A stretch of 64,000 bases of DNA from Aliirhizobium smilacinae (GTDB taxonomy: Bacteria > Pseudomonadota > Alphaproteobacteria > Rhizobiales > Rhizobiaceae), in the NCBI RefSeq assembly GCF_006335145.1, contig NZ_VDMN01000004.1, positions 310,001 to 374,000 on the forward strand, in the 5' to 3' direction. Of the stretch, positions 18,226 to 26,420 are shown in pieces; positions within the stretch are counted from its first letter, which is position 1, and the number at the start of each line of letters is the position of its first letter. The notes beneath the pieces were generated by a model. That model was not told the origin of the DNA. It saw only the letters and a list, made by a program, of their open reading frames with translations, and searched no databases. Both the position numbers and the translations under genes were made by a program.

Positions 18226-18629
18226 ACCGCACTCTCGCTGCCATTGGAGCACAAAACCGCAAACCCCTTTAAGCCCGCCACACCACCCTCACCCCACGAT
18301 CGCCAGACGGAGGGATCGACACCGGATCGAGAGGCACGAAACCGCCCCACCACAGCATGAAAATGAAACGGCATTCGACAAAAGAGACATTCTCGAAAAG
18401 AGCTCCGCAAGCTCCTCCCGATCAGCATTTATTTATGACCCGTTAAGTTTAACAAAACATTACCAAGGCGCTGCCGTCGGCTCGGTAGAGGAGCTCGAAA
18501 ACATTGCCGAAACGTGGCTCAAGCCACTGAAATAACAGATATTTTCAATCGACAGGCGAGACATTCCGCACTTCCGTGCACCAACATTCGCAGGGCATAC
18601 ATCGCCCAATTATCGTCGTCAGGTTAGAT
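18226..18629. other. Leader/promoter region between rnpB and rsmH, without mraZ
   Basis: This 404-base stretch has no supportable gene. An open frame near 18219-18428 on the minus strand gives a cysteine/arginine-rich product with no MraZ motif. The part around 18425-18470 is AT-rich with closely spaced TTAA tetramers and may hold the dcw operon promoter. Confidence 0.55.
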
Positions 18630-19036
18630 TCGCCAGTTGGCCTGTAAGCCGGGTTCTGTATGGCCCCGATGCGAACACCGGAACGTGGCAGCCATTCATC
18701 TGGGACGATGCTCGCACATCGCCTCGCGCAACCCACCCGGATGACTGGCCCAGAAACAGGCTGTAGGCGCTTGTGGCGCCCCGCATCATCCCTATTCGGT
18801 CTTGCTCCCGGTGGGGTTTACCTTGCCACCCCTGTTTCCAGCGGTGCGGTGGGCTCTTACCCCACCCTTTCACCCTTACCCCGCATAAAGCGAGGCGGTT
18901 TGCTTTCTGTGGCACTTTCCCTAGGGTCGCCCCCGCCGGACGTTATCCGGCACCGTGTTTCCGTGGAGCCCGGACTTTCCTCACCTTACCGCCTTTCGGC
19001 ATTGGTAAAGCGCGGCTGCCCGGCCAACTGGCACCG
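18630..19036 (-). ncRNA. rnpB: RNase P RNA, bacterial type A
   Basis: This is the catalytic RNA of RNase P, which trims the 5' leader of tRNA precursors. Read on the minus strand, the conserved core GAGGAAAGTCCGGGCTCC is at about 18970-18990, and the 3' part ends with ACAGAACCCGGCTTACAGG. The first and last segments, GCCAGTTGGCC (19032-19022) and GGCCAACTGGC (18642-18632), form a perfect 11-bp P1 helix, which fixes the ends to within a few bases. A length near 400 nt fits alphaproteobacterial forms. Confidence 0.95.
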
Positions 19037-19132
19037 GCTCCATAAACGGTTTGATCTGCAAAGGCCACAGCTCAAACCAAAGAATTCGTCAGAATAACAT
19101 GGAACGCAAAGCGCTTCGGCCGGTTTCCGGAA

Positions 19133-19765
19133 TCAAAACATCAGCGGGTATGTTCGTCCGTAATCGAGAGCGACAGTCGCATAGGAAATCGCCTCCACCG
19201 GCTTCTCGCGCTCCATCGACGCAATAACCGTCTCGACCTTGTTGCAGTAGCTTTGCGACACTGGGTTCATCCGTTTGGCACCATGTCCGGCATTGTATTT
19301 CAGAATGGTACGGCAAAGCTTTCCGTCACCGAGATCACGCGCTTTGGCGAGATATTTCATACCGTAACGGATATTGGTCTCCGGATCGTAGAGACCGGAA
19401 GCGCGCCCTTTATACCCCATCAGCTTGGCTGTTGCAGGCTTGATCTGCATGAGACCAATTTCTCCAGCACTGCCTCTGACGGTCGGCCGGAAGTTGCTCT
19501 CGATCCGCACCACAGCCATGGCGAGTTCGGCCGGCACGTCATACTGATCAGCATATTGACGGATCAGCCCTTCGTAACGCGCCTGGCGAAGCACGAGCTG
19601 CTCCTCGGGCGTTGCCGCCTGCGCGGCGGTTTCCCGCGTTTCCCAGGGCTCGATTGCCCGTTTATCGGTAGAGGTCGTGTCCCCACCATCCTCGGCGCGC
19701 ACAAAGTTCGTACCCGCAGCAAGCACGGCCATGCTCACTGCGGCTGCAACAGCCAACATTCTCAT
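19133..19765 (-). CDS. Exported lytic transglycosylase, SLT domain
   Basis: The enzyme cleaves the glycan between MurNAc and GlcNAc with 1,6-anhydro formation. The 210-residue product has a signal peptide (about residues 1-25), then an SLT fold with RIESNF (catalytic glutamate), GEIGLMQIKPATAKLMGY, an ETNIRYGMKYL helix and KYNAGHG. ATG 19765 places the signal peptide at the start; a reading from 19831 would bury it. It lies upstream of rnpB on the same strand and downstream of the amidase gene. Confidence 0.88.
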   Translation of the reverse strand: MRMLAVAAAVSMAVLAAGTNFVRAEDGGDTTSTDKRAIEPWETRETAAQAATPEEQLVLRQARYEGLIRQYADQYDVPAELAMAVVRIESNFRPTVRGSAGEIGLMQIKPATAKLMGYKGRASGLYDPETNIRYGMKYLAKARDLGDGKLCRTILKYNAGHGAKRMNPVSQSYCNKVETVIASMEREKPVEAISYATVALDYGRTYPLMF

Positions 19766-20012
19766 GAAGTAAGTCAGTCTCCGGGTGAGGCCCTCAAACT
19801 CGTGGACCTGCAAGGTTCGCGGATGGCACATGCCGATCCATCGGAAGCATCGCCGGAAGGACGATGCTTCTGTTGACGAAACCTGTTCGTTTTTCTTTGC
19901 AATCCCCGCCTACAAGGCGACTGCGCGAGCCACTGCTTAGACCCGGATAATAAGGAAAGTCTGTGGCAGCACAGGAAAGCGAGGGTTTCACAGCCACGCC
20001 ATCCGCGGAAAT

Positions 20013-20786
20013 TCAGGCTTCGGCTTGGCTGTATTTCGGCAATGAGGTCAGCAAACGATGCAGCGTGTCGATGGTGGAAAAATCAGCGATCCCATCCACC
20101 AGAGCCGGGCGAAAATGCCGTTGGAACGCCTCAACAACGCCCTTGGTGCGTTCGCAGAAATTGCCAGTTATCTCAAGATCGTAACCATAGAACGACAGCA
20201 TCGATTGCAGCGCCTCGATCGGCTGCCCCGTTTCGCCGAGCTGAAAGAATCGTCCACCAGCAATCGGACTGGCGTCGACCCAGTGCCCGATGCCCGCCTG
20301 ATGCAAGATATGCCAGGGGAAATTTTCGCCCGGATCGACCTTGCGGATCGGCGCAACATCGGAGTGCCCCAGCACCCGTTCCGGTCGGATCGACCACCGT
20401 TTGCCGCAATCCAGACACAATTGAACGACCGTCTCGATCTGTATCGCGGGGAATTCGGGCAGCCCACCCGGATGCCCGGTATTGGCAATCTCGATCCCGA
20501 TCGAACAGGAATTGATGTCGATCTCCCCTGCCCACGCGCTTTTGCCCGCGTGCCAGGCGCGCCGCGCCTCGGGAACCAGTTGGATCACGCGTCCGTCCTC
20601 ATGGACAAAATAGTGACTGGAAACCTGGCTCTCCCCATTACAGAGCCAGTTCAGTGCCTGATCCGCTCCCGGCATGCCGGTGTAATGAAGGATAATCGCA
20701 TCGGGTTTGCGCCCGGAGGCGCGCTCCCCGTGATTGGGAGAGGGCCGGACCGATGCTCCCGCATAGTCCGCGACGAAATCAGTCAT
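20013..20786 (-). CDS. N-acetylmuramoyl-L-alanine amidase (AmpD/AmiD type) with peptidoglycan-binding domain
   Basis: This zinc amidase splits the MurNAc-L-Ala bond of muropeptides. The 257-residue product has Zn ligands H34 (ILHYTG), H141 (GHSDVAP) and D151 (DPGENFPW), plus E99 in GIEIAN. A C-terminal peptidoglycan-binding domain covers about residues 185-245. No signal peptide is visible, which favours a cytoplasmic AmpD-like recycling role, although the extra domain recalls AmiD. Its ATG overlaps the stop of the TerB-DnaJ gene (ATGA). Confidence 0.88.
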   Translation of the reverse strand: MTDFVADYAGASVRPSPNHGERASGRKPDAIILHYTGMPGADQALNWLCNGESQVSSHYFVHEDGRVIQLVPEARRAWHAGKSAWAGEIDINSCSIGIEIANTGHPGGLPEFPAIQIETVVQLCLDCGKRWSIRPERVLGHSDVAPIRKVDPGENFPWHILHQAGIGHWVDASPIAGGRFFQLGETGQPIEALQSMLSFYGYDLEITGNFCERTKGVVEAFQRHFRPALVDGIADFSTIDTLHRLLTSLPKYSQAEA

Positions 20787-21526
20787 GCTGCGCGACGCTC
20801 TTTCTCGATCGCTTCATAGGCGGCGTTCAGTGCAGCCATCCGCTCGTGGGCAGCCGCGTGAAGCGTGGCCGGCACGCCGCGCGCGATCAGACGGTCGGGA
20901 TGGTGCTCCGAGACCAGCAGGCGATATTGCTTGCGGATCGCCGCAAAATCATCCTCGGGCGAGACCCCGAGCACGAGATAGGGATCGCGGCCATCGAGAT
21001 GCACATGCCTCGCCATGATGCGACGGAAATGATCGTCCGTAATGCGGAAAATCTCGGCGATACGGCCGAGGAAGAGCAGTTCCTTTTCATGCACAAGGCC
21101 ATCTGCCTTGGCGATATGGAACAGCCCGTCCACGACACTCTCCAGCATCGGGCAATTCTCTACGGCACCCGAACTGCAAAGGCCGGAAAGCTTCGTCGCG
21201 TAAGCTTCGTAGCCTGCCACGTCCTGCCGCGCCAGATTGTAGAGGCGAGCCACGTTGCGGGCTTCCTCATCCGGAAAATCGAAGATCTGCTGGAACGCCC
21301 TCACCTCGGCTTCGGTGACGATTCCATCGGCTTTCGCCATCTTCGCCGAGAGCGCGATGATGGCGACCGAGAACGATACTTGCCTGCGCGTCTCGGGGTC
21401 ACCTTCGAAAAGCGTGCGGATAGCCTCGACCACGCGCCCCAGCGCACTCCCGGCGGCATCGCCGATTGCACTGACGAGTCGCTCCAACAAGGAGGAAATC
21501 TGCAAACAGGAAAAATCGAATATCAT
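20783..21526 (-). CDS. TerB-like/J-domain protein (DjlA-like)
   Basis: The 247-residue product has a helical TerB-type domain at about residues 45-165, with repeats around KMAKADGIVTEAE and IAKADGLVHEKE that resemble metal-binding acidic loops. A C-terminal J domain from residue 180 shows DPYLVLGVSPEDD and the HPD tripeptide of DnaK partners in VSEHHPDRL. Unlike enterobacterial DjlA, no clear N-terminal membrane helix is seen. It is translationally coupled to the amidase that follows. The start at 21526 lacks a good ribosome site, so the true N-terminus may differ. Confidence 0.8.
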   Translation of the reverse strand: MIFDFSCLQISSLLERLVSAIGDAAGSALGRVVEAIRTLFEGDPETRRQVSFSVAIIALSAKMAKADGIVTEAEVRAFQQIFDFPDEEARNVARLYNLARQDVAGYEAYATKLSGLCSSGAVENCPMLESVVDGLFHIAKADGLVHEKELLFLGRIAEIFRITDDHFRRIMARHVHLDGRDPYLVLGVSPEDDFAAIRKQYRLLVSEHHPDRLIARGVPATLHAAAHERMAALNAAYEAIEKERRAA

Positions 21527-21880
21527 GCGCGTAAATGACCAGATAACGCCGAAAATTGCAACGGACCGGACGGCCGCTGCCGGATTAAACTCTGTTCATG
21601 TTATCCGAACAATGAAGGTAATCCTCGATCGGACCTGCGGTTCCATCGAATACCGGAGTTACATAGCCTTTAGCAGCATATCCGCTGCAAAACGTCCCTC
21701 CATCAGATGTGATGGGACCTCACGTACCGCTGTATCTATCTGAAAGAACAGGATTATGCGCCAAAGAAAAGTGGGAGGCAAAACGGCTTCGGCAAAGAAA
21801 TGCACTTTACATGGCCTGCCCTCTACCGCATCCATGTTGGTGGCAGATAAAGGGTAAGCGCAACGCGCGACGGAGGATCC
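21527..21880. other. Divergent intergenic region between the J-domain gene and pfp
   Basis: These 354 bases contain no gene I can support. The region should hold promoters for both directions. The only clear signal is GGAGG before the pfp start. A short frame at 21709-22038 runs into pfp in another frame and has no protein-like features. Confidence 0.5.
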
Positions 21881-23092
21881 ATGGCCAAACAGAAAGTCGC
21901 AATGCTGACCGCAGGCGGTCTCGCTCCCTGCCTCTCATCGGCCGTGGGAGGCCTTATTCAGCGTTATACCGACATCGCTCCGGACGCCGAATTGTTTGCC
22001 TATCGATCCGGATACCAGGGCGTTCTGCTCTCGGATAGAATCGACATCACGCCCGAGATTCGGGAGAAGGCCCACCTGCTCCATCGTTATGGCGGCTCTC
22101 CGATCGGCAATAGCCGCGTCAAGCTGACCAATGCCGCAGATTGCGTGAAGCGTGGCCTGATCAAGGAAGGCCAGAACCCGTTGGCCGTTGCCGCGGACCG
22201 CCTGGCCGCCGATGGTGTTACCATTCTCCACACGATCGGTGGCGACGACACCAATACGACAGCCGCAGATCTCGCAGCCTATCTCGGCGCCAATGGCTAC
22301 GACCTGACGGTTGTCGGCCTGCCGAAGACCGTCGATAACGACGTCATCCCTATTCGCCAATCGCTCGGCGCCTGGACTGCGGCCGAAGTCGGCGCCGCAT
22401 TCTTCGACAATGTCGCCAACGAACAGACGGCTGCGCCGCGCACGCTTGTCATTCACGAGGTCATGGGTCGCCATTGTGGTTGGCTGACTGCCGCGACAGC
22501 GCGTGCCTATATCCAGAAGAGCAAGGCGAACGAATATATCGACGGCTTCCTGATGAATGAGGAAATGAAGGGCATAGACGGTCTCTACCTTCCCGAGATG
22601 GCCTTCGATGCCGACAAGGAAGCAGCTCGTTTGAGGGAGGTCATGGACAAGCGCGGTTTTGCGACGATATTCGTTTCGGAAGGCGCCTGCCTCGATGCGA
22701 TCGTCGCCGAGCGTGAAGCCGCGGGCGAAAGCGTCAAGCGCGATGCGTTCGGGCACGTCAAGATCGATACGATCAATGTCGGAGGATGGTTCCAGAAGCA
22801 GTTTGCAGCGCGGCTCGATGCCGAACGGTCGATGGTGCAGAAGTCGGGTTATTTCGCCCGGTCGGCCCCGGCCAATGGCGACGATCTGAGATTGATCCAG
22901 GGAATGGTCGATCTTGCCGTGGAAAGCGCGCTGAACAAGGTATCCGGCGTAACAGGGCATGACGAAGATCAGAATGGGAAGCTTAGAACCATCGAATTTC
23001 CACGCATCAAGGGTGGTAAACCGTTCGATATGACGGCAAGATGGTTTGGCGATGTAATGGAGTCCATCGGCCAGTCCTTCGAACCGGCCTGA
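21881..23092 (+). CDS. pfp: Pyrophosphate--fructose-6-phosphate 1-phosphotransferase
   Basis: The enzyme phosphorylates fructose 6-phosphate reversibly with PPi instead of ATP. The 403-residue product carries TIGGDDTNTTAADL near residue 117; the second Asp in GGDD, where ATP-dependent enzymes have Gly, and the lysine in LPKTVDND mark PPi use. VMGRHCGWLTA near residue 197 is the sugar-phosphate site. GGAGG lies 5 nt before the ATG at 21881. It is a single gene followed by a LysE-like gene in the same direction. Confidence 0.93.
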   Translation: MAKQKVAMLTAGGLAPCLSSAVGGLIQRYTDIAPDAELFAYRSGYQGVLLSDRIDITPEIREKAHLLHRYGGSPIGNSRVKLTNAADCVKRGLIKEGQNPLAVAADRLAADGVTILHTIGGDDTNTTAADLAAYLGANGYDLTVVGLPKTVDNDVIPIRQSLGAWTAAEVGAAFFDNVANEQTAAPRTLVIHEVMGRHCGWLTAATARAYIQKSKANEYIDGFLMNEEMKGIDGLYLPEMAFDADKEAARLREVMDKRGFATIFVSEGACLDAIVAEREAAGESVKRDAFGHVKIDTINVGGWFQKQFAARLDAERSMVQKSGYFARSAPANGDDLRLIQGMVDLAVESALNKVSGVTGHDEDQNGKLRTIEFPRIKGGKPFDMTARWFGDVMESIGQSFEPA

Positions 23093-23132
23093 TGGAGAAA
23101 TGACAGGTGCCGTGGCACCTGGGAGGGTGATG

Positions 23133-23768
23133 ATGACCGTAGAGACATGGCTCGCTTTTGCGGCAACGGCAGTTGCCGTGCTGCTAGTGCCTCATCCCAT
23201 TGCGTCGCTGACCGCCGCGTTTTCCACTTCGTGGGGACGTACCAGCGCGCTCATCACCATCCCTGCGTTTGTTCTGGCCTTCGTTCTGGGCGGCGTCCTC
23301 GTAACTACCGTCGTTTTCCTGATCTCATTCTATTGGCCGGCAGCGATCGGTGCGCTATCCTGGATAGGACTTTCCTATCTGATGGTTCATGTCCTTTATG
23401 CTTATCAGGACCCTCAGCTACGGTATGGGCCTGCAGACAATGACAACCTTCCCGAAACGCGGCCTCTACGCATTTTCGGCTATTTCATTCTCAAGACATT
23501 CAAGAGCATTCGCTACTTCGCACTGACGGCAGCAATCGCCGTTCAGTTTTTCAATCCGACGCTGTTACCCCAGGCGCAATATTTGAACATGATTTCTGCG
23601 CTTGCCGTTGCTGCAATGGTGGCAGCCCTCGCCCACGCCACCCTTCCCGGCCGTTTTGCCCGCAAACGGCGCCGTTCCACAGTCCGCAGCAAGGCTCCAT
23701 ACAGGCCCGGAACGCGCTTTATCGCCCGTCGCGCAGTGACTGCCGGATATCGGCGCATTGCCGCCTGA
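23133..23768 (+). CDS. LysE/RhtB-like membrane protein with a basic C-terminal tail
   Basis: The 211-residue product resembles the N-terminal half of LysE/RhtB amino-acid exporters (TWLAFAATAVAVLLVP, then a serine/glycine loop) and has about five or six hydrophobic segments. The family's PGP motif is replaced by PHP, and the last 40 residues are an arginine-rich tail (FARKRRRSTVRSK and more). Transport function is therefore uncertain. The ATG at 23133 is chosen because GGGAGG lies 6 nt upstream; ATG 23130 is too close to it. It follows pfp by 40 nt. Confidence 0.65.
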   Translation: MTVETWLAFAATAVAVLLVPHPIASLTAAFSTSWGRTSALITIPAFVLAFVLGGVLVTTVVFLISFYWPAAIGALSWIGLSYLMVHVLYAYQDPQLRYGPADNDNLPETRPLRIFGYFILKTFKSIRYFALTAAIAVQFFNPTLLPQAQYLNMISALAVAAMVAALAHATLPGRFARKRRRSTVRSKAPYRPGTRFIARRAVTAGYRRIAA

Positions 23769-23880
23769 TTTTCTGCGACGTGCTGGTGGCTTGTCGATCT
23801 CTTTCGAATAGGTTAATTGACATCCAGTTTCACTGGTCTTGTTAACGTTCTGGGCAACGATTTTTGATGAAAGCGACCCA

Positions 23881-24912
23881 ATGGCAATGATGCGATTTGT
23901 GGGCCGGAAGGCAGCCGTGGTTCTCGCCATGTCCTCTGCCTTGGCCGCATGTTCCAGCGTTGACCACAGCAACAACGTGGCGTCGAACGAGGCGCAGGAT
24001 GCGTCCGTTCAGCAGACAGCCGATGCGTCACAGGCCACGCAATCTGGTGCCGTCGTCGCTCAGGCAGGCTCCGAAAATACCGTCACACTCGTGAAGACCA
24101 GCCGGCTCCCGGTTCCCGTACCCGCAGTCATCGAGGCCGCCGCGGTTCAGACAGCTGCGATGGAATCGCCGGTTATGGCGCCGTTTGTCGCCATGCAGGT
24201 CAGTGCACCGGCTGTTTCTGCCACGACGGCCGCAGCGCCGGTGGTTCTCGCCTCCGCCCAGCCTCTGGTCCACAGCACGGCAAAGGGCAGCCGCCTCATT
24301 TCTCCGCCGGTCGCCCCGGCCGTCCAGTCCGGACAGATCCAGCCGGCAGCGGCCCAGGCTATCGCTCTCGACGAACCCGAACTGACGCCGGACATGGTGG
24401 CGCTGCAATCGGTCGTCCCTATCCCGCGTCCCCAGATCGCGACCACGACACTGGCCTACGCAGCGCAGCCAAAGGCCGTTGCCGCCGTTTCGGCGATAGA
24501 CAACCGGATGGAATTCCCGCCGGCTCCCGGTGAGCCGATTCCGGAAACCGCATCCGAGGCGCCGTCCAGCCTGAAAAAGCTTATCCACCGTTACGCCGGT
24601 CTTTATGGCGTGCCGGAATCGCTGGTGCATCGCGTCGTGCATCGCGAAAGCAAATATGACCCCAAGGCCTATCACAAGAATGGCTATTGGGGCCTCATGC
24701 AGATCAAGTATTCGACCGCCAAGTCGATGGGCTACGAGGGTCCGCCGGAAGGTCTTCTCGACGCCGAAACCAATCTCAAATACGCGATCAAATATCTTCG
24801 CGGCGCCTGGCTCGTCGCCGACAACCAGAACGACAACGCCATAAGGCTTTATGCGCGCGGCTATTATTACGATGCCAAGCGCAAGGACATGCTCCACGTC
24901 CTGCAGAAATAA
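23881..24912 (+). CDS. Lipoprotein lytic transglycosylase, SLT domain, with long low-complexity linker
   Basis: The 343-residue product begins with a lipoprotein signal ending SSALAAC (lipidated Cys near residue 20). Residues 25-220 are rich in Ala, Val, Pro and Gln and probably span the periplasm. The SLT domain covers the last 120 residues, with VVHRESKYDPKAYH (catalytic Glu), GLMQIKYSTAKSMGY and ETNLKYAIKYLRG. The usual YNAG motif is replaced by RLYARGYYYDAKRK. Several ATGs lie close together (23839, 23881, 23887); 23881 gives the cleanest signal peptide. Confidence 0.8.
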   Translation: MAMMRFVGRKAAVVLAMSSALAACSSVDHSNNVASNEAQDASVQQTADASQATQSGAVVAQAGSENTVTLVKTSRLPVPVPAVIEAAAVQTAAMESPVMAPFVAMQVSAPAVSATTAAAPVVLASAQPLVHSTAKGSRLISPPVAPAVQSGQIQPAAAQAIALDEPELTPDMVALQSVVPIPRPQIATTTLAYAAQPKAVAAVSAIDNRMEFPPAPGEPIPETASEAPSSLKKLIHRYAGLYGVPESLVHRVVHRESKYDPKAYHKNGYWGLMQIKYSTAKSMGYEGPPEGLLDAETNLKYAIKYLRGAWLVADNQNDNAIRLYARGYYYDAKRKDMLHVLQK

Positions 24913-24915
24913 CCG

Positions 24916-26268
24916 CTAATCTGCTCTCACACGCTTCACGACTTCCGATACGAGCATGGCTGCATCGTAACCTTGCGACCGCGGCGTCAAACCCAGCCTT
25001 ACGATCACCAGATCCAGCGACGGAATGACGAAGATCGTCTGCCCGTCGTGACCGCTAATGACAAATGCATCGGATGGCAGGCCCGCCTCCGGTTTCGGCA
25101 ACCACGTCTGCATTTTCGAGTAGCGTCCGCCTGAACTCCTGTTCGGCGCATGCATCGCCTCGACAAATCCTTGCGGCAGCAGCCTCTCACCGTTCCACAC
25201 CCCATCATGCGCCAGAAACAGGCCGAAGCGAGCCCAGTCACGCGCCGTGGCATACATGTAGGAACTGCCGACAAAGGTACCGGCCGCGTCGGTTTCCATC
25301 ACGGCAGACGTCATGCCGAGAGGATTGAACAGCGAGCGCCATGGATAGCCAAGCGCATCCGACGCATTACCGATGCGATCCATCCAGATTCGGGAAAGCA
25401 GTACGGCAGTACCGGACGAATAGTTGAAGCGCGATCCGATATCCGCTTCCAGCGGCACGGCCTCCACGAAACCCGCCATGTCGGGCTCTAGAAACAGCAT
25501 CCGAGTGACATCGGCAACTGCACCATAATTCTCGTTGAACCCGAGGCCGCTCTCCATCGCCAGCAGATCGGCAATACGGATATCGGCACGGCCGTCGCTC
25601 CGCCATTGGGGAAACAGGTTCTTCTCATCCGCGGAAATCCGGTTCTCCATCATCAACCGGCCGATGATCGCGGTGTTGACGGTCTTGGTCATCGACCAGC
25701 CGAGAAGCGGAATGTCCTTGGAGAACCCATCACCATAGGTTTCGGCGCTGATCTTCCCATCCTTGACGATCACGACTGCCCGCATGCCCGGCCCGGTTAA
25801 AGCGACGTCTGAAAGCAAGGCCGCAAGCGATTCGTCCGACTCGATTTTATCCCCTGCGGGCCAAACCCCATCAGCCTCGGCCAATGCCTCCGCCTTCGTA
25901 GCGTCGGAACCCGCTACAACTGTCCCGACCGGCACGACCGTGCAGCCTGTCCCTTCCCGATAGATCGCCTCGCTTGGCGCAATCGATCCGAGAAGGGCGG
26001 CATCGACGCGTTTCTCTTCGCGATCCACGGTGATGCGCATCAGGTGCAGCAGCGGATGCCCAGGCGCCTGGACATCTTCAGCCAGCACCTCGTCGGGATC
26101 CCGGTTGGCGATAAAGACGTTGGAGCAAACGATCTTGGCCGCGTAACCGCTGCCGACACGCAGCAGATCGGGCGGGATGAAATAAAGCCAAAGCCCGGCG
26201 CCGATTGCCACGATGAGCAACAACACCACAAGACCACGAAAAATCCGCTTGAGCACCAGCGCCTCCAT
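24916..26268 (-). CDS. Membrane-anchored serine beta-lactamase-family hydrolase
   Basis: The 450-residue product has one N-terminal membrane helix (about residues 8-28) and a class C beta-lactamase/esterase fold. Motifs seen are GWSMTKTVNTAI (SxxK nucleophile), NYSSGTAVL (YxS) and VISGHDGQTIFVIPS in the place of the third motif. Similar proteins include 6-aminohexanoate-dimer hydrolases and esterases, so the substrate is open. ATG 26268 was chosen because it puts the helix at the start. It is divergent from btaA with 152 nt between the starts. Confidence 0.8.
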   Translation of the reverse strand: MEALVLKRIFRGLVVLLLIVAIGAGLWLYFIPPDLLRVGSGYAAKIVCSNVFIANRDPDEVLAEDVQAPGHPLLHLMRITVDREEKRVDAALLGSIAPSEAIYREGTGCTVVPVGTVVAGSDATKAEALAEADGVWPAGDKIESDESLAALLSDVALTGPGMRAVVIVKDGKISAETYGDGFSKDIPLLGWSMTKTVNTAIIGRLMMENRISADEKNLFPQWRSDGRADIRIADLLAMESGLGFNENYGAVADVTRMLFLEPDMAGFVEAVPLEADIGSRFNYSSGTAVLLSRIWMDRIGNASDALGYPWRSLFNPLGMTSAVMETDAAGTFVGSSYMYATARDWARFGLFLAHDGVWNGERLLPQGFVEAMHAPNRSSGGRYSKMQTWLPKPEAGLPSDAFVISGHDGQTIFVIPSLDLVIVRLGLTPRSQGYDAAMLVSEVVKRVRAD

Positions 26269-26420
26269 TTGTCCGCGCCATGCAAGCAAAATCCGCGACC
26301 AAGGGAAAGGCCCCTGGTGGTCAAGACTCCGGCAGCAGGAGCAAGTCACACTGTGCGTCACGAAGCTGTTGCACGAAGCGGCTAAACGCCTCGCAACTCA
26401 TGATGAAGCAGGATTTGGTC

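Noticed and set aside
18219..18428. 69-residue minus-strand frame as a remnant of mraZ
   Set aside because: The translation is rich in Arg, Ser and Cys with none of the MraZ AbrB-like motifs.
26345..26395. PHO box upstream of btaA
   Set aside because: CTGT-containing repeats are present, but their period is 12-15 nt rather than 11 nt and the core does not match CTGTCAT.
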